Assembly: GCA_964509765.1 (NCBI GenBank) | Contig: CAZDYI010000049.1 | Coordinates: forward strand, 1 to 64,000 | DNA from: CAZDYI01 sp964509765 | GTDB lineage: Bacteria > Pseudomonadota > Gammaproteobacteria > Tethybacterales > Tethybacteraceae | DNA length: 64,000 nucleotides | Direction: 5' to 3' | Shown: positions 17,642 to 25,642 of the stretch, piece by piece | Layout: the number at the start of each line of letters is the position of its first letter | Numbering within the stretch: the first letter of the stretch is position 1 | Notes under the pieces: model-generated | Databases searched by the model: none | Seen by the model: only the letters and a program-made list of their open reading frames with translations | Told to the model about the DNA's origin: nothing | Program-made: the position numbers and the translations under genes

Positions 17642-19096
17642 CTACAGGACATTCCACTGTTCGCAATACACATCGTCATTGCTGAAAATTTCCATTCCCA
17701 GCAGCAGGCAGTACTGCGCCGTCGGCATGAACCGGACGCGGCCTGTGTCGTCAAGGTCGTCGGGGTAGGTGGACTTGGTCGTGCAATAGCAACCGTCAAG
17801 CCGCTTGCCATGCTTGCCCTTTATTTTTATTTCGAAATGGACAAGATTTTCTGCGGCTGCACGCAGATTGGCTCTGTGATCGCTCCACTTGACTTCCGTG
17901 AGCCTGGTGACCTCCTCGCTCCTGCCGAAGCGGTGGACCATGTCTATTTCGTATTTCTTGTCACCCCTCTCGTAGAGTGCGTAGTTGATTTCGTTTTCTG
18001 CAGGAGGAAGGGTTTGCGTGAACACTGTTGCCTCGACTATGTGCCCGAACTCAGGTTGACTTGAAGGCGGATTGCCGTGCAGGAGTGAACTGTGTGAGGC
18101 GTGCTCCAGCATGTATTTCGTTCCTGCGTCGATCTGCAGCCGTTTCAGCTTGTTGCTGGAGCGATGCACTGTTCGAACAAGAAACGCCTCGCACAGGTAA
18201 TTCAGATAGGAACCTACCGTCTCCTTGTCCAATCCCGAAACCATGGCGATGTCGTTTTTCTTCAGTTCCCGGCCGTTGTGTTGGGCAATGTGCCTGAACA
18301 TTGTTTCCAGCCCGTCAATTTTTGTGATTCCATAGTGCAGCGGGATGTCCCGGATTATGGCCCTGTCAACCGCGTCTCTTCTCACCCTCCTGATTGCTTC
18401 CGGAGTGTAGCCGTGCTCGAGCAATTCCAGGAATGCGCCGTGTTTGACGTACTCAAGGAAACTGTCGTTCAGCGATTCGATGGCTGGGTCGTCCAGGCGA
18501 TGATCCCGCAACCCATCTGGGTCGCGCGGCAAGCCAGTTGGCCATTTGCCATTTGCCAACAAGTATTCGCAGAATAAAAAAGGAGGCACATACATGTCAA
18601 GAAAGCGCCCGTAGCCGGATTCCCTGTGTTTTGGATGCAGCACAGCCGAGACGGATCCGGAGACAACTAAGGCTGTGTCCTTTTCATGATCGGTCATGGT
18701 CTTGATTTGGATTGGCCAGTCACTCGCAAACTGAATTTCGTCGAAGACCAACAGTTTCCTTCCCTCGCCGACAGAAGGCAGCTTCTTGAAGGCGCGGACA
18801 ATGTCCTTGAGGATGCGTCCGCTGGTGAAGACCGCACCGAGGTCAACATAGCATGCGTGCTCCCGCTTGACGAGATTGTTCTCAATCGCCAGGCCAAGCA
18901 TTTGCTTGAGCATGACTGTTTTTCCGGCCCGGCGCTGGCCGAACACCAGCAAGGACCTCCTCGGACCGTCGGAGAAAACATTGGCTCCGACTGGATGAAG
19001 GAACATCCGCTGGTAGTCGAGGCCGGTTTCCTCAGGCAGCTCGTTGCCTTCCCACCACGGGTTTTGGTTGACTAGATTGGACTGAAGCTCATCCAT
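17642..19096 (-). CDS. NPWW-type AAA_14/DUF4143-like ATPase, copy 2
   Basis: Predicted 484 aa, clearly paralogous to copy 1 along its length. NPWW at 12-15, Walker A GQRRAGKT, LLVFDEIQ Walker B, VVSGSVSAV sensor, DIAMVSGLDKETVGSYLNYL winged-helix-like segment, KYEIDMVHR with LTEVKWSDHR as PD-(D/E)xK-like residues, then FMPTAQYCLLLGME. ATG at 19096 is favoured; ATG at 19108 is in frame but sits one base after the -10 box. Like copy 1 it has lower GC than its surroundings and no SD. Copies 1 and 2 are tandem and same-strand, consistent with an old duplication followed by divergence. No partner gene is visible, and function is unknown. Confidence 0.85.
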   Translation of the reverse strand: MDELQSNLVNQNPWWEGNELPEETGLDYQRMFLHPVGANVFSDGPRRSLLVFGQRRAGKTVMLKQMLGLAIENNLVKREHACYVDLGAVFTSGRILKDIVRAFKKLPSVGEGRKLLVFDEIQFASDWPIQIKTMTDHEKDTALVVSGSVSAVLHPKHRESGYGRFLDMYVPPFLFCEYLLANGKWPTGLPRDPDGLRDHRLDDPAIESLNDSFLEYVKHGAFLELLEHGYTPEAIRRVRRDAVDRAIIRDIPLHYGITKIDGLETMFRHIAQHNGRELKKNDIAMVSGLDKETVGSYLNYLCEAFLVRTVHRSSNKLKRLQIDAGTKYMLEHASHSSLLHGNPPSSQPEFGHIVEATVFTQTLPPAENEINYALYERGDKKYEIDMVHRFGRSEEVTRLTEVKWSDHRANLRAAAENLVHFEIKIKGKHGKRLDGCYCTTKSTYPDDLDDTGRVRFMPTAQYCLLLGMEIFSNDDVYCEQWNVL

Positions 19097-19109
19097 AGGA
19101 ACCGGCATC

Positions 19110-19141
19110 AGTATAACACATAAAAGCGGATGCATCCGCTT
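19110..19141 (-). promoter_or_regulatory. Promoter with perfect 18-bp palindrome, ATPase copy 2
   Basis: Minus-strand TATACT (19115-19110) lies 13 nt before the ATG. The perfect palindrome AAGCGGATGCATCCGCTT (19124-19141) covers the -35 position, as expected for a repressor site. Confidence 0.6.
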
Positions 19142-19203
19142 CTTTGTTATGTTTGTTGCAACTGTCTGTATTCATTGTTAAATTTCCTGATACTCACGAA
19201 GAT

Positions 19204-19217
19204 GCGGATTAATCCGC
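19204..19217. promoter_or_regulatory. Second GCGGAT palindrome
   Basis: GCGGATTAATCCGC, a perfect 14-bp palindrome with the same GCGGAT half-site and 2-bp spacer as the palindrome at 19124-19141. The centres are 78 bp apart, suggesting a two-operator arrangement. Confidence 0.55.
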
Positions 19218-19386
19218 TTCTCCGTTCATTGTTTTGCAACACATTGAAAAGATGGCAAAAAAACGCTCACGAAGATTATGTGAATATGTTGACTTTCACC
19301 GTCCGAAGCCGGCGTTTCTCGTTGGGTTCAGCCAGTCCTGCGAGCACATGACGCTCACTTGTAGATCCGTTCGGAGCGAGGGAAAA

Positions 19387-19392
19387 TATAAT
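19387..19392 (+). promoter_or_regulatory. -10 box for copper ATPase
   Basis: TATAAT 46 nt before the GTG start. No clear -35 at 16-18 bp; metal-responsive promoters often have a long spacer, and TTGTAG at 19359 would give 22 bp. Confidence 0.4.
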
Positions 19393-19438
19393 CGGCAAGA
19401 GGCGAGGAGCGGACAGCGGAAACTAGTGGAGGCTGGCA

Positions 19439-21574
19439 GTGGCATCTGAAAAATCAACTTCGGGCGCGGTCTACACCTGCCCGATGCACCCGGAGGTCAA
19501 GCAGGACAGGCCCGGCGACTGCCCCAAGTGCGGGATGGCCCTGGAGTCCGCCGGGGTTCCGGGCGAAGAGAGCCTGGAGGAGCTGCGGGACTTCACCCGC
19601 CGCTTCGCGGTCAGCGCCGCCCTTGCGATCCCGCTGCTTGCGGTCTCGATGGGCCCGCTGCTCGGCCTGCCTCTGCGGGAGTGGCTCGGCGAGAGGGCCG
19701 CGGTCTGGACGGAGCTCGCCCTCGCGACCCCGGTCGTCCTCTGGGCCGGCTGGCCGTTCTTCGTACGCGGCGTCCGCTCGGTCGCCAACCTCAGCCCGAA
19801 CATGTTCACCCTGATCATGATCGGCGTCGGGGCGGCCTACGGCTACAGCGTGGTCGCGACCGTCGCGCCCGGGCTGTTCCCGGAGGGCTTCCGCATGGAG
19901 GGCGGGGCAGTCGGCGTCTACTACGAGGCCGCAGCCGTGATCATCGCCCTGGTCCTGCTCGGGCAGGTGCTCGAGCTGCGCGCGCGCAGCAGGACCGGCG
20001 ACGCGATCCGCGCGCTGCTCGACCTGTCCCCGGAGACCGCGCGCGTCGTCCGGGACGGGGCCGAGGAGGTCGTCCCGCTCGAGCAGGTGAAGGTCGGCGA
20101 CGTCCTCAGCGTCCTGCCCGGGGAGAAGGTCCCGGTGGACGGGATCGTCACAGGCGGGGTGTCGTCGGTCGACGAATCGATGATCACCGGCGAGCCGCTG
20201 CCGGTCGAGAAGGCCCGGGGCGACAGGGTGGTCGGCGCGACGATCAACGGCCAGGGCAACCTGACCGTCGAGGCGAGCCAGGTCGGCTCGGACACGGTGC
20301 TCTCGCGGATCGTCGAGATGGTCTCCCGCGCGCGCGGCAGCCGCGCACCCATACAGGCGATGGCCGACCGCTTCGCGGCCCTGTTCGTTCCCGCGGTGCT
20401 GCTCGTTGCGGCGGCTTCCTTCGTCGTCTGGTCCCTGGTCGGGCCGGAGCCGCCCGTGACGCACGGGCTGGTCGTCGCGGTGTCGGTGCTGATCATCGCC
20501 TGTCCCTGCGCCCTCGGGCTTGCCGCGCCGATGTCGGTGATGGTCGCCGCCGGGCGCGGGGCCGAGGCCGCGGTGCTCGTCCGCGACGCGGAGTCGCTCG
20601 AGCGCCTTGCGTCGGTGGACACCCTGGTGATTGACAAGACCGGTACCCTGACCGCGGGAAAGCCGAAGGTCGTGTCCGTTGCCGCGGCCGAGGGCAGGGG
20701 CGAGGATGAGGTCTTGGGGCTCGCGGCGAGGCTGGCTTTCGGCTCGGCGCACCCGCTGTCCCAGGCGATCGCGAGGGCCGCGAGGGAGCGCGGGCTTGAG
20801 GTCTCCGTCGGAGTCGAGACGGTCTCGCATGCCGGGATGGGCGTGACCGGAACGGTTGACGGCGCTGAGGTCGCGCTCGGCAACGAGAGGCTGCTGGACA
20901 AGGTCGGCGCCGGCGAACACGGCTTCGGCGCCCGCGCCGAGGAGAGCAGGGGCTCGGGCGAGACCGCGCTGTTCGTTGCGTCCGGCGGCGAGGTGGTCGG
21001 CATGATGGGCCTGGCCGACGAGGTCAGGGACGACGCCCCGGAGACGCTAAGGAGGCTGAGGGAGCAGGGGCTGCGCATCGTCATGGCGACCGGCGACAGC
21101 GCCCGCACCGCCGAGGCGGTTGCGAAGGGCCTCGGGATCGAGGAGATTCATCCCGAGGTGATGCCCGAGGACAAGGCGGCGCTGGTCAGGAGCCTGCAGG
21201 GGCAGGGCGGCAAGGTAGCGATGGCGGGCGACGGCATAAACGACGCGCCGGCCCTGGCCCAGGCCGACGTCGGGATCGCGATGGGCTCCGGCTCGGACGT
21301 CGCGATCGAAAGCGCCGGCATCACCCTGATGGGCGGCGACCTCAAGGGCATCGTCCGGGCGAGGAACCTCGCGGTCGCGACCGTCTCGAACATCCGCCAG
21401 AACCTCCTGTTCGCCTTCGGCTACAACTCGCTCGGGGTGCCTGTTGCGGCGGGCGTCCTGTACCCGCTGATCGGGGTGTTCCTCTCGCCGATGATCGCGG
21501 CCGCGGCGATGAGCCTGTCGTCGGTCTCGGTCGTCTGGAACGCGCTCCGCCTCAAGGGGGTGTCCCTGGACTGA
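19439..21574 (+). CDS. copA: Copper-exporting P1B-type ATPase
   Basis: Inner-membrane Cu(+) exporter, 711 aa. The N-terminus carries a short heavy-metal-binding segment (YTCPMHPEV...CPKCGM, residues 13-37) in place of the usual HMA domains. TM helices follow. The actuator domain contains the TGE motif (SMITGEPLPVEK near 245). The copper-selective CPC is at residues 355-357, the phosphorylated Asp399 is in DKTGTLT, an SAHPL (HP) motif is near 438, and MVAGDGINDAPAL comes near 600. All catalytic elements are intact. GTG start with GGAGG seven nt upstream (AGTGGAGGCTGGCA). It stands alone between the ATPase cassette and a convergent SRAP gene. CopA is the usual role; silver transport is possible. 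Confidence 0.93.
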   Translation: MASEKSTSGAVYTCPMHPEVKQDRPGDCPKCGMALESAGVPGEESLEELRDFTRRFAVSAALAIPLLAVSMGPLLGLPLREWLGERAAVWTELALATPVVLWAGWPFFVRGVRSVANLSPNMFTLIMIGVGAAYGYSVVATVAPGLFPEGFRMEGGAVGVYYEAAAVIIALVLLGQVLELRARSRTGDAIRALLDLSPETARVVRDGAEEVVPLEQVKVGDVLSVLPGEKVPVDGIVTGGVSSVDESMITGEPLPVEKARGDRVVGATINGQGNLTVEASQVGSDTVLSRIVEMVSRARGSRAPIQAMADRFAALFVPAVLLVAAASFVVWSLVGPEPPVTHGLVVAVSVLIIACPCALGLAAPMSVMVAAGRGAEAAVLVRDAESLERLASVDTLVIDKTGTLTAGKPKVVSVAAAEGRGEDEVLGLAARLAFGSAHPLSQAIARAARERGLEVSVGVETVSHAGMGVTGTVDGAEVALGNERLLDKVGAGEHGFGARAEESRGSGETALFVASGGEVVGMMGLADEVRDDAPETLRRLREQGLRIVMATGDSARTAEAVAKGLGIEEIHPEVMPEDKAALVRSLQGQGGKVAMAGDGINDAPALAQADVGIAMGSGSDVAIESAGITLMGGDLKGIVRARNLAVATVSNIRQNLLFAFGYNSLGVPVAAGVLYPLIGVFLSPMIAAAAMSLSSVSVVWNALRLKGVSLD

Positions 21575-21584
21575 GGGCCTCCGG

Positions 21585-22253
21585 TCAGTCGGCCGCGTGA
21601 AGAAGCTCCTCGCCGTCGTTCCTCGGGTTGTTGACCCGGGTCGAGACCGCGTGCCACGCAAGCGCGCGGTCGTCGGGCGAGGCGGCGGCCCCTTCAATCC
21701 GGTCCGCGTCGGCGCCGGGGTCCAGCCACTCCCTTGCTGCCTGCGGGGCGAGCGCGAGCGGCATCCTTCCGTGGATGTGCCCGATCTCGGGCCTGGCCTT
21801 CGTCGTCACGATTGCGAAGGTGGGCACTGCCCCCTCCGCCGCAGGCGCGGCATGCAGTCCTGCAAGAAGCATCGGCCTGCCGCACTCAAGGCCGATGCTC
21901 ATCGGAACCTTCCCGCCGCCTTCCCGGACCTGCCACTCGTAGTAGCTGTCAACCGGGACGATGCACCGCGAGCCCTTCCAGGCTCCCTTGAAGTAACCCT
22001 TTGTAGGGGCAGTCTCGACCCTGGCGTTGATCGGGGTCGGCATCCCTTCCTTGGCCCAGGCCGGCCGGAAGCCCCAGGCCATCAGCATCGGCGCGGGTCC
22101 TCCGCCGCCGTCCGCCGCAACCCAGGCATCCTTGCTCGGGGCGACGTTCCATGACGGCTCGCGCTTCGGGAGGGAAGCCGACGGGTCCCAGCGCCCGAGC
22201 CAGTCCTCCAGCAGCTCCTGCGGATTGCTGAACTGGGCGAACCTTCCGCACAT
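21585..22253 (-). CDS. SRAP-family abasic-site sensor (YedK/HMCES)
   Basis: 222-aa protein that in known relatives forms a thiazolidine crosslink with abasic sites in single-stranded DNA. Cys2 (MCGRF), needed after removal of Met1, is present, with NARVETA near 75, the SYYEW glutamate near 100 and the IHGRMPL histidine near 165: the full active-site set. Convergent with the copper ATPase, whose stop is 11 nt away. The start is confirmed because Cys must follow Met1. A GATAAT sits 9 nt upstream of the ATG, leaving almost no leader. Confidence 0.93.
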   Translation of the reverse strand: MCGRFAQFSNPQELLEDWLGRWDPSASLPKREPSWNVAPSKDAWVAADGGGGPAPMLMAWGFRPAWAKEGMPTPINARVETAPTKGYFKGAWKGSRCIVPVDSYYEWQVREGGGKVPMSIGLECGRPMLLAGLHAAPAAEGAVPTFAIVTTKARPEIGHIHGRMPLALAPQAAREWLDPGADADRIEGAAASPDDRALAWHAVSTRVNNPRNDGEELLHAAD

Positions 22254-22262
22254 GGCTTGTGA

Positions 22263-22268
22263 TTATCC
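22263..22268 (-). promoter_or_regulatory. Candidate -10 box for SRAP gene
   Basis: GATAAT on the minus strand ends 9 nt before the ATG, implying a very short or absent leader. No LexA-like box seen. Confidence 0.35.
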
Positions 22269-22414
22269 CAGCATCCTGGGCGGAGGCTGGGATCAGGCAC
22301 CGCCCAGGCAGCCGGCCCCCGTACCGCACGGGTTTCGGCGACTGGCAACGGAGGCGTCATTTCCGTGCAGGTGTGATACGAATTCCAAGCATTGAGGCAT
22401 CATTATCCTTGGAT

Positions 22415-22444
22415 TTGGTGATTTAAGTATTAGTGTGTTACAAT
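22415..22444 (+). promoter_or_regulatory. Promoter of sorbitol/mannitol ABC operon
   Basis: TTGGTG, 18-bp spacer, TACAAT, 35 nt before the ATG of the binding-protein gene. The preceding 100 bases (SRAP gene is divergent) are moderately AT-rich and could hold the AraC-type regulator's sites, but I could not pick out half-sites. Confidence 0.5.
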
Positions 22445-22478
22445 TCGTCCCGTCCAACCACGTTTCCCGGAGGAGGAT

Positions 22479-23783
22479 ATGAGAAACAAGATAGTGTCGG
22501 CGGCAATCGCCGCATCCATGGCCGGCGTCGGGGCGATGCCTGCCGTCGCGGACCTGACGATCGCGACGGTCAACAACGGCCACATGATCGAGATGCAGAA
22601 GCTCACGAAGCATTTCGAGGAGTCGACCGGCATCAAGGTCAACTGGGTGACGCTCGAGGAGGGCGTCCTCCGCCAGAGGGTCACGACCGACATCGCGACC
22701 AAGGGCGGCCAGTTCGACATCATGACGATCGGCATGTACGAGGCCCCGATCTGGGGCGCGAAGGGCTGGCTCGAGGAGCTGGACTTCGGCTCGTCCTACG
22801 ACGTCAACGACATCCTGCCCGCGATGCGCGGCGGCCTGTCGGCCAACGGCAAGCTCTACGCCGCGCCGTTCTACGGCGAGAGCTCGATGATCATGTACCG
22901 CAAGGACCTGGTTGACAAGGCAGGCATGAGCATGCCCGACAACCCGTCCTGGGGCCACGTCCGCGACGTAGCCCAGGCGATCAGCGAGCAGAACCCCGGC
23001 GTGTTCGGCGTGTGCCTGCGCGGCAAGCCCGGCTGGGGCGACAACATGGCGTTCATCACCACGGTGGCGAACTCCTTCGGCGCGCGCTGGTTCGACGAGA
23101 ACTGGATGCCCCAGCTCGACTCCCCGGCGTGGCACCACGCGGTCAGCTTCTACGTTGACCTGCTTGGCACCTACGGCCCGCCGGGATCGAGCTCGAACAG
23201 CTTCAACGAGATCCTCGCGCTGTTCAACGAGGGCAAGTGCGGGATGTGGATCGACGCGACCATCGCGGCGTCCTTCATCACCGACCCGGGCCAGAGCAAG
23301 GTAGCCGACAAGGTCGCCTTCGCGCAGTCCCCGATCGCGGTGACCAAGCGCGGCGCGAACTGGCTGTGGGCGTGGGCGCTTGCCGTTCCGGCCGGCTCCC
23401 AGCAGGTGGACGACGCCAAGAGGTTCATCGAGTGGGCGACCTCGAAGGACTACATCGAGCTTGTGGCCGAAAACAACGGCTGGGGCAACGTCCCGACCGG
23501 AACCCGCGACAGCACCTACAAGAACTCCAACTTCAGGAGCGCCGCGGTGTTTGCCGAGGCCGAGCTCAAGGCGATCCTCTCGGCCGACCCGAGCAACTCG
23601 ACCCTGGACCCGACGCCGTACACCGGCGTGCAGTTCGCCTCGATCCCCGAGTTCCAGGCGATCGGCATCGCCGTGGGCCAGCAGATGAGCGCGGCGCTTG
23701 CCGGGAACATCTCGGTCGAGGAGGCTCTCGAGAAGTCGCAGGACGCGGCCGACAGGGAGATGCGCAAGGCAGGCTACTACTGA
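22479..23783 (+). CDS. smoE: Sorbitol/mannitol-type ABC binding protein (SmoE-like)
   Basis: Periplasmic SBP_bac_1 protein, 434 aa. Signal peptide ends at PAVA (residue 24) before DLTIATVNNG. Mature features typical of polyol-binding SmoE proteins: KLTKHFEESTGIKVNWVTLE, GQFDIMTIGMYEAPIWGAKGWLEEL, YRKDLVDKAG, and WLWAWALAVPAGS near 300. GGAGGA precedes ATG. It heads the operon binding protein - two permeases - AraC - mannitol dehydrogenase - ATPase, the gene content of Rhodobacter smoEFGK-mtlK, which supports sorbitol, mannitol or arabitol as ligand. The name rests on gene order and resemblance, not a search. Confidence 0.85.
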   Translation: MRNKIVSAAIAASMAGVGAMPAVADLTIATVNNGHMIEMQKLTKHFEESTGIKVNWVTLEEGVLRQRVTTDIATKGGQFDIMTIGMYEAPIWGAKGWLEELDFGSSYDVNDILPAMRGGLSANGKLYAAPFYGESSMIMYRKDLVDKAGMSMPDNPSWGHVRDVAQAISEQNPGVFGVCLRGKPGWGDNMAFITTVANSFGARWFDENWMPQLDSPAWHHAVSFYVDLLGTYGPPGSSSNSFNEILALFNEGKCGMWIDATIAASFITDPGQSKVADKVAFAQSPIAVTKRGANWLWAWALAVPAGSQQVDDAKRFIEWATSKDYIELVAENNGWGNVPTGTRDSTYKNSNFRSAAVFAEAELKAILSADPSNSTLDPTPYTGVQFASIPEFQAIGIAVGQQMSAALAGNISVEEALEKSQDAADREMRKAGYY

Positions 23784-23814
23784 CCCAAGGCGCAAGCCGG
23801 CGGTCACAGCCAAA

Positions 23815-23850
23815 GGGGGCCGGCAAGAAGTTGCCGGCCCCCTTTTTTTT
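23815..23850 (+). terminator. Intrinsic terminator between smoE-like gene and permeases
   Basis: Perfect 12-bp stem GGGGGCCGGCAA / TTGCCGGCCCCC with a GAAG loop, followed by eight T. A very strong terminator inside the operon, so permease expression needs readthrough or another promoter. Confidence 0.95.
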
Positions 23851-23906
23851 GGCGTAGGATAACAGCCTGAGAGGGCGCGGGTCGAAGGGAGCGACACAGC
23901 AATCGA

Positions 23907-24767
23907 ATGAAGAAGCCGCTGTCACGGCTGCTGCAGGCGCCGAGCGTCGCCATGCTGCTCGTGTGGATGCTAGTCCCGCTGTCGATGACGCTGTACTTCT
24001 CGCTGCAGCGCTACAACCTGCTCTACCCGGACAGGAGCGGCTTCGCCGGCGGGTCCAACTTCGAGTTCTTCGTCACCGACACCGCGTTCGGGCCGGCGCT
24101 TCTCAACACCCTGCTCTTGGTCGGGACGATCCTCGTGTTCACGGTCGTTGCCGGGGTGGCGCTGGCCGTGATGGTCGACCGGGCCTTTCCCGGCCGGGGG
24201 ATAGTCAGGGTGCTGATCATCTCGCCGTTCTTCGTCATGCCGACGGTCAACGCCCTGCTGTGGAAGAACATGTTCATGAACCCGGTGTACGGCCTGTTCG
24301 CCGTTCTCGCGGCCGCGGTCGGGATCGAGCCCCTCGACTGGCTTGCGGAGGCGCCGCTGCTTTCGCTGGTGATCATGCTCAGCTGGCAGTGGACGCCGTT
24401 CGCGTTCCTGATCTTCATCACCGCGATGCAGTCGATGGACGCCGGGCAGATAGAGGCGGCCAAGCTCGACGGCGCGGGCGCCTGGCACCGCTTCGTCTAC
24501 CTGACCCTTCCGCACCTCGCCCGGCCGATCGCGGTCGTGGTGATGATCCAGACGATCTTCCACCTGTCGATCTTCGCCGAGATCTTCGTGACGACGGGAG
24601 GGGGTCCGGGTCACGACTCAACGAACCTCGCGTTCATGATCTTCTCCCAGGCTCTGCTGCAGTTCGACGCCGGCGTCGCGTCGGCCGGCGGCGTGCTCGC
24701 GATCGTGCTTGCGAACCTGGTCGCCTTCTTCCTGATCCGCCTCGTCGGGCGGACGCTGGTGGTCTGA
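23907..24767 (+). CDS. smoF: Polyol ABC permease 1 (SmoF-like)
   Basis: MalF-type permease, 286 aa. Six TM helices start with MLLVWMLVPLSMTLYFSLQRYN near residue 13. The EAA loop is QIEAAKLDGAGAWHRFVYLT near 187, and GGPGHDSTNLAFMIF lies near 235. No large periplasmic insert, unlike the MalF-type proteins at 10932 and 33488. ATG lies 57 nt after the strong terminator; no strong SD is seen (GGGAGC about 10 nt upstream). Followed after 4 nt by the second permease. Confidence 0.9.
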   Translation: MKKPLSRLLQAPSVAMLLVWMLVPLSMTLYFSLQRYNLLYPDRSGFAGGSNFEFFVTDTAFGPALLNTLLLVGTILVFTVVAGVALAVMVDRAFPGRGIVRVLIISPFFVMPTVNALLWKNMFMNPVYGLFAVLAAAVGIEPLDWLAEAPLLSLVIMLSWQWTPFAFLIFITAMQSMDAGQIEAAKLDGAGAWHRFVYLTLPHLARPIAVVVMIQTIFHLSIFAEIFVTTGGGPGHDSTNLAFMIFSQALLQFDAGVASAGGVLAIVLANLVAFFLIRLVGRTLVV

Positions 24768-24771
24768 AGAG

Positions 24772-25602
24772 ATGTCGATGCGCCGCCGGAGGAAGGTCGA
24801 GACCGCGGCGATCGCGGTCGTCGCCTGGACCGTCGGGATCCTCTACTTCTTCCCGCTGCTGTGGGTGTTCCTGACGAGCCTCAAGACGGAGCTGCAGGCG
24901 ATCGCGGTCCCGCCGCTGTTCGTCTTCAAGCCCACGCTCGAGAACTTCGCACTGGTGCAGGAGCGCAGCGACTACCTCACCTACGCGGTCAACTCGGTCG
25001 TGACCTCCTTCGGCGGAACGCTTCTCGCGATGTCCGTCGCGATACCGTGCGCGTATGCAATGGCGTACGCGCCGACGGACAAGACCAAGAGCGTCTTGCT
25101 GTGGATGCTCTCGACCAAGATGCTCCCTGCGGTCGGCGTGCTCATGCCGATCTACCTGATCGCGCAGAAGCTCGACCTGCTCGACACCCGGATCGTGCTT
25201 GTGGTCATCTTCGCGCTGATCAACCTGCCGATAATCGTCTGGATGCTCTTTTCCTACTTCCGCGACATCCCCAGGGAGATCCTCGAGGCGAGCAGGCTCG
25301 ACGGCGCGAGGACCCTCGACGTCATCCGCCACGTTATCGTGCCTCTTGCGTGGGGCGGGATCACCTCCACCGCGCTGCTGAGCATCGTCCTGTGCTGGAA
25401 CGAGGCCTTCTGGTCGATCAACCTAACCGCCTCCGACGCCGGCACGCTCACCGCGCTCGTCGCCTCGTACTCGAGTCCCGAGGGACTGTTCTGGGCGAAG
25501 CTCTCGGCGGTCTCGGTCCTGTCGTGCGCGCCGATCGTCGTCTTCGGATGGTTCTGCCAGAAGCAGCTCGTTCAGGGCCTCACCTTCGGGGCCGTCAAGT
25601 GA
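24772..25602 (+). CDS. smoG: Polyol ABC permease 2 (SmoG-like)
   Basis: MalG-type permease, 276 aa, six TM helices. Contains LPLLWVFLTSLKTELQA near 25, MLSTKMLPAVGVLMPIYLIA near 112, the EAA loop EILEASRLDGARTLDVIRHV near 170, and the typical C-terminus QKQLVQGLTFGAVK. Together with the SmoF-like subunit it forms the membrane channel powered by the ATPase at 27995. Confidence 0.9.
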   Translation: MSMRRRRKVETAAIAVVAWTVGILYFFPLLWVFLTSLKTELQAIAVPPLFVFKPTLENFALVQERSDYLTYAVNSVVTSFGGTLLAMSVAIPCAYAMAYAPTDKTKSVLLWMLSTKMLPAVGVLMPIYLIAQKLDLLDTRIVLVVIFALINLPIIVWMLFSYFRDIPREILEASRLDGARTLDVIRHVIVPLAWGGITSTALLSIVLCWNEAFWSINLTASDAGTLTALVASYSSPEGLFWAKLSAVSVLSCAPIVVFGWFCQKQLVQGLTFGAVK

Positions 25603-25642
25603 CGGGCGCGCTGCCCGCTGCGGGCGGGCGGGAAAGCCGGTG

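Larger units (their letters stand above)
19142..19438. other. Intergenic region between ATPase copy 2 and copper ATPase
   Basis: No convincing gene; a 73-codon frame at 19130-19351 has no RBS or homologous look. It holds a second palindrome at 19204 and the -10 box at 19387. AT-rich up to about 19350, then GC content rises. Confidence 0.5.

Noticed and set aside
17532..18064. Plus-strand frames of 78 and 154 codons near ATPase copy 2
   Set aside because: They run antisense through the copy 2 coding sequence and have no SD.
19130..19351. 73-codon frame between ATPase copy 2 and the copper ATPase
   Set aside because: No SD, begins inside the palindromic operator and shows no conserved-looking features.
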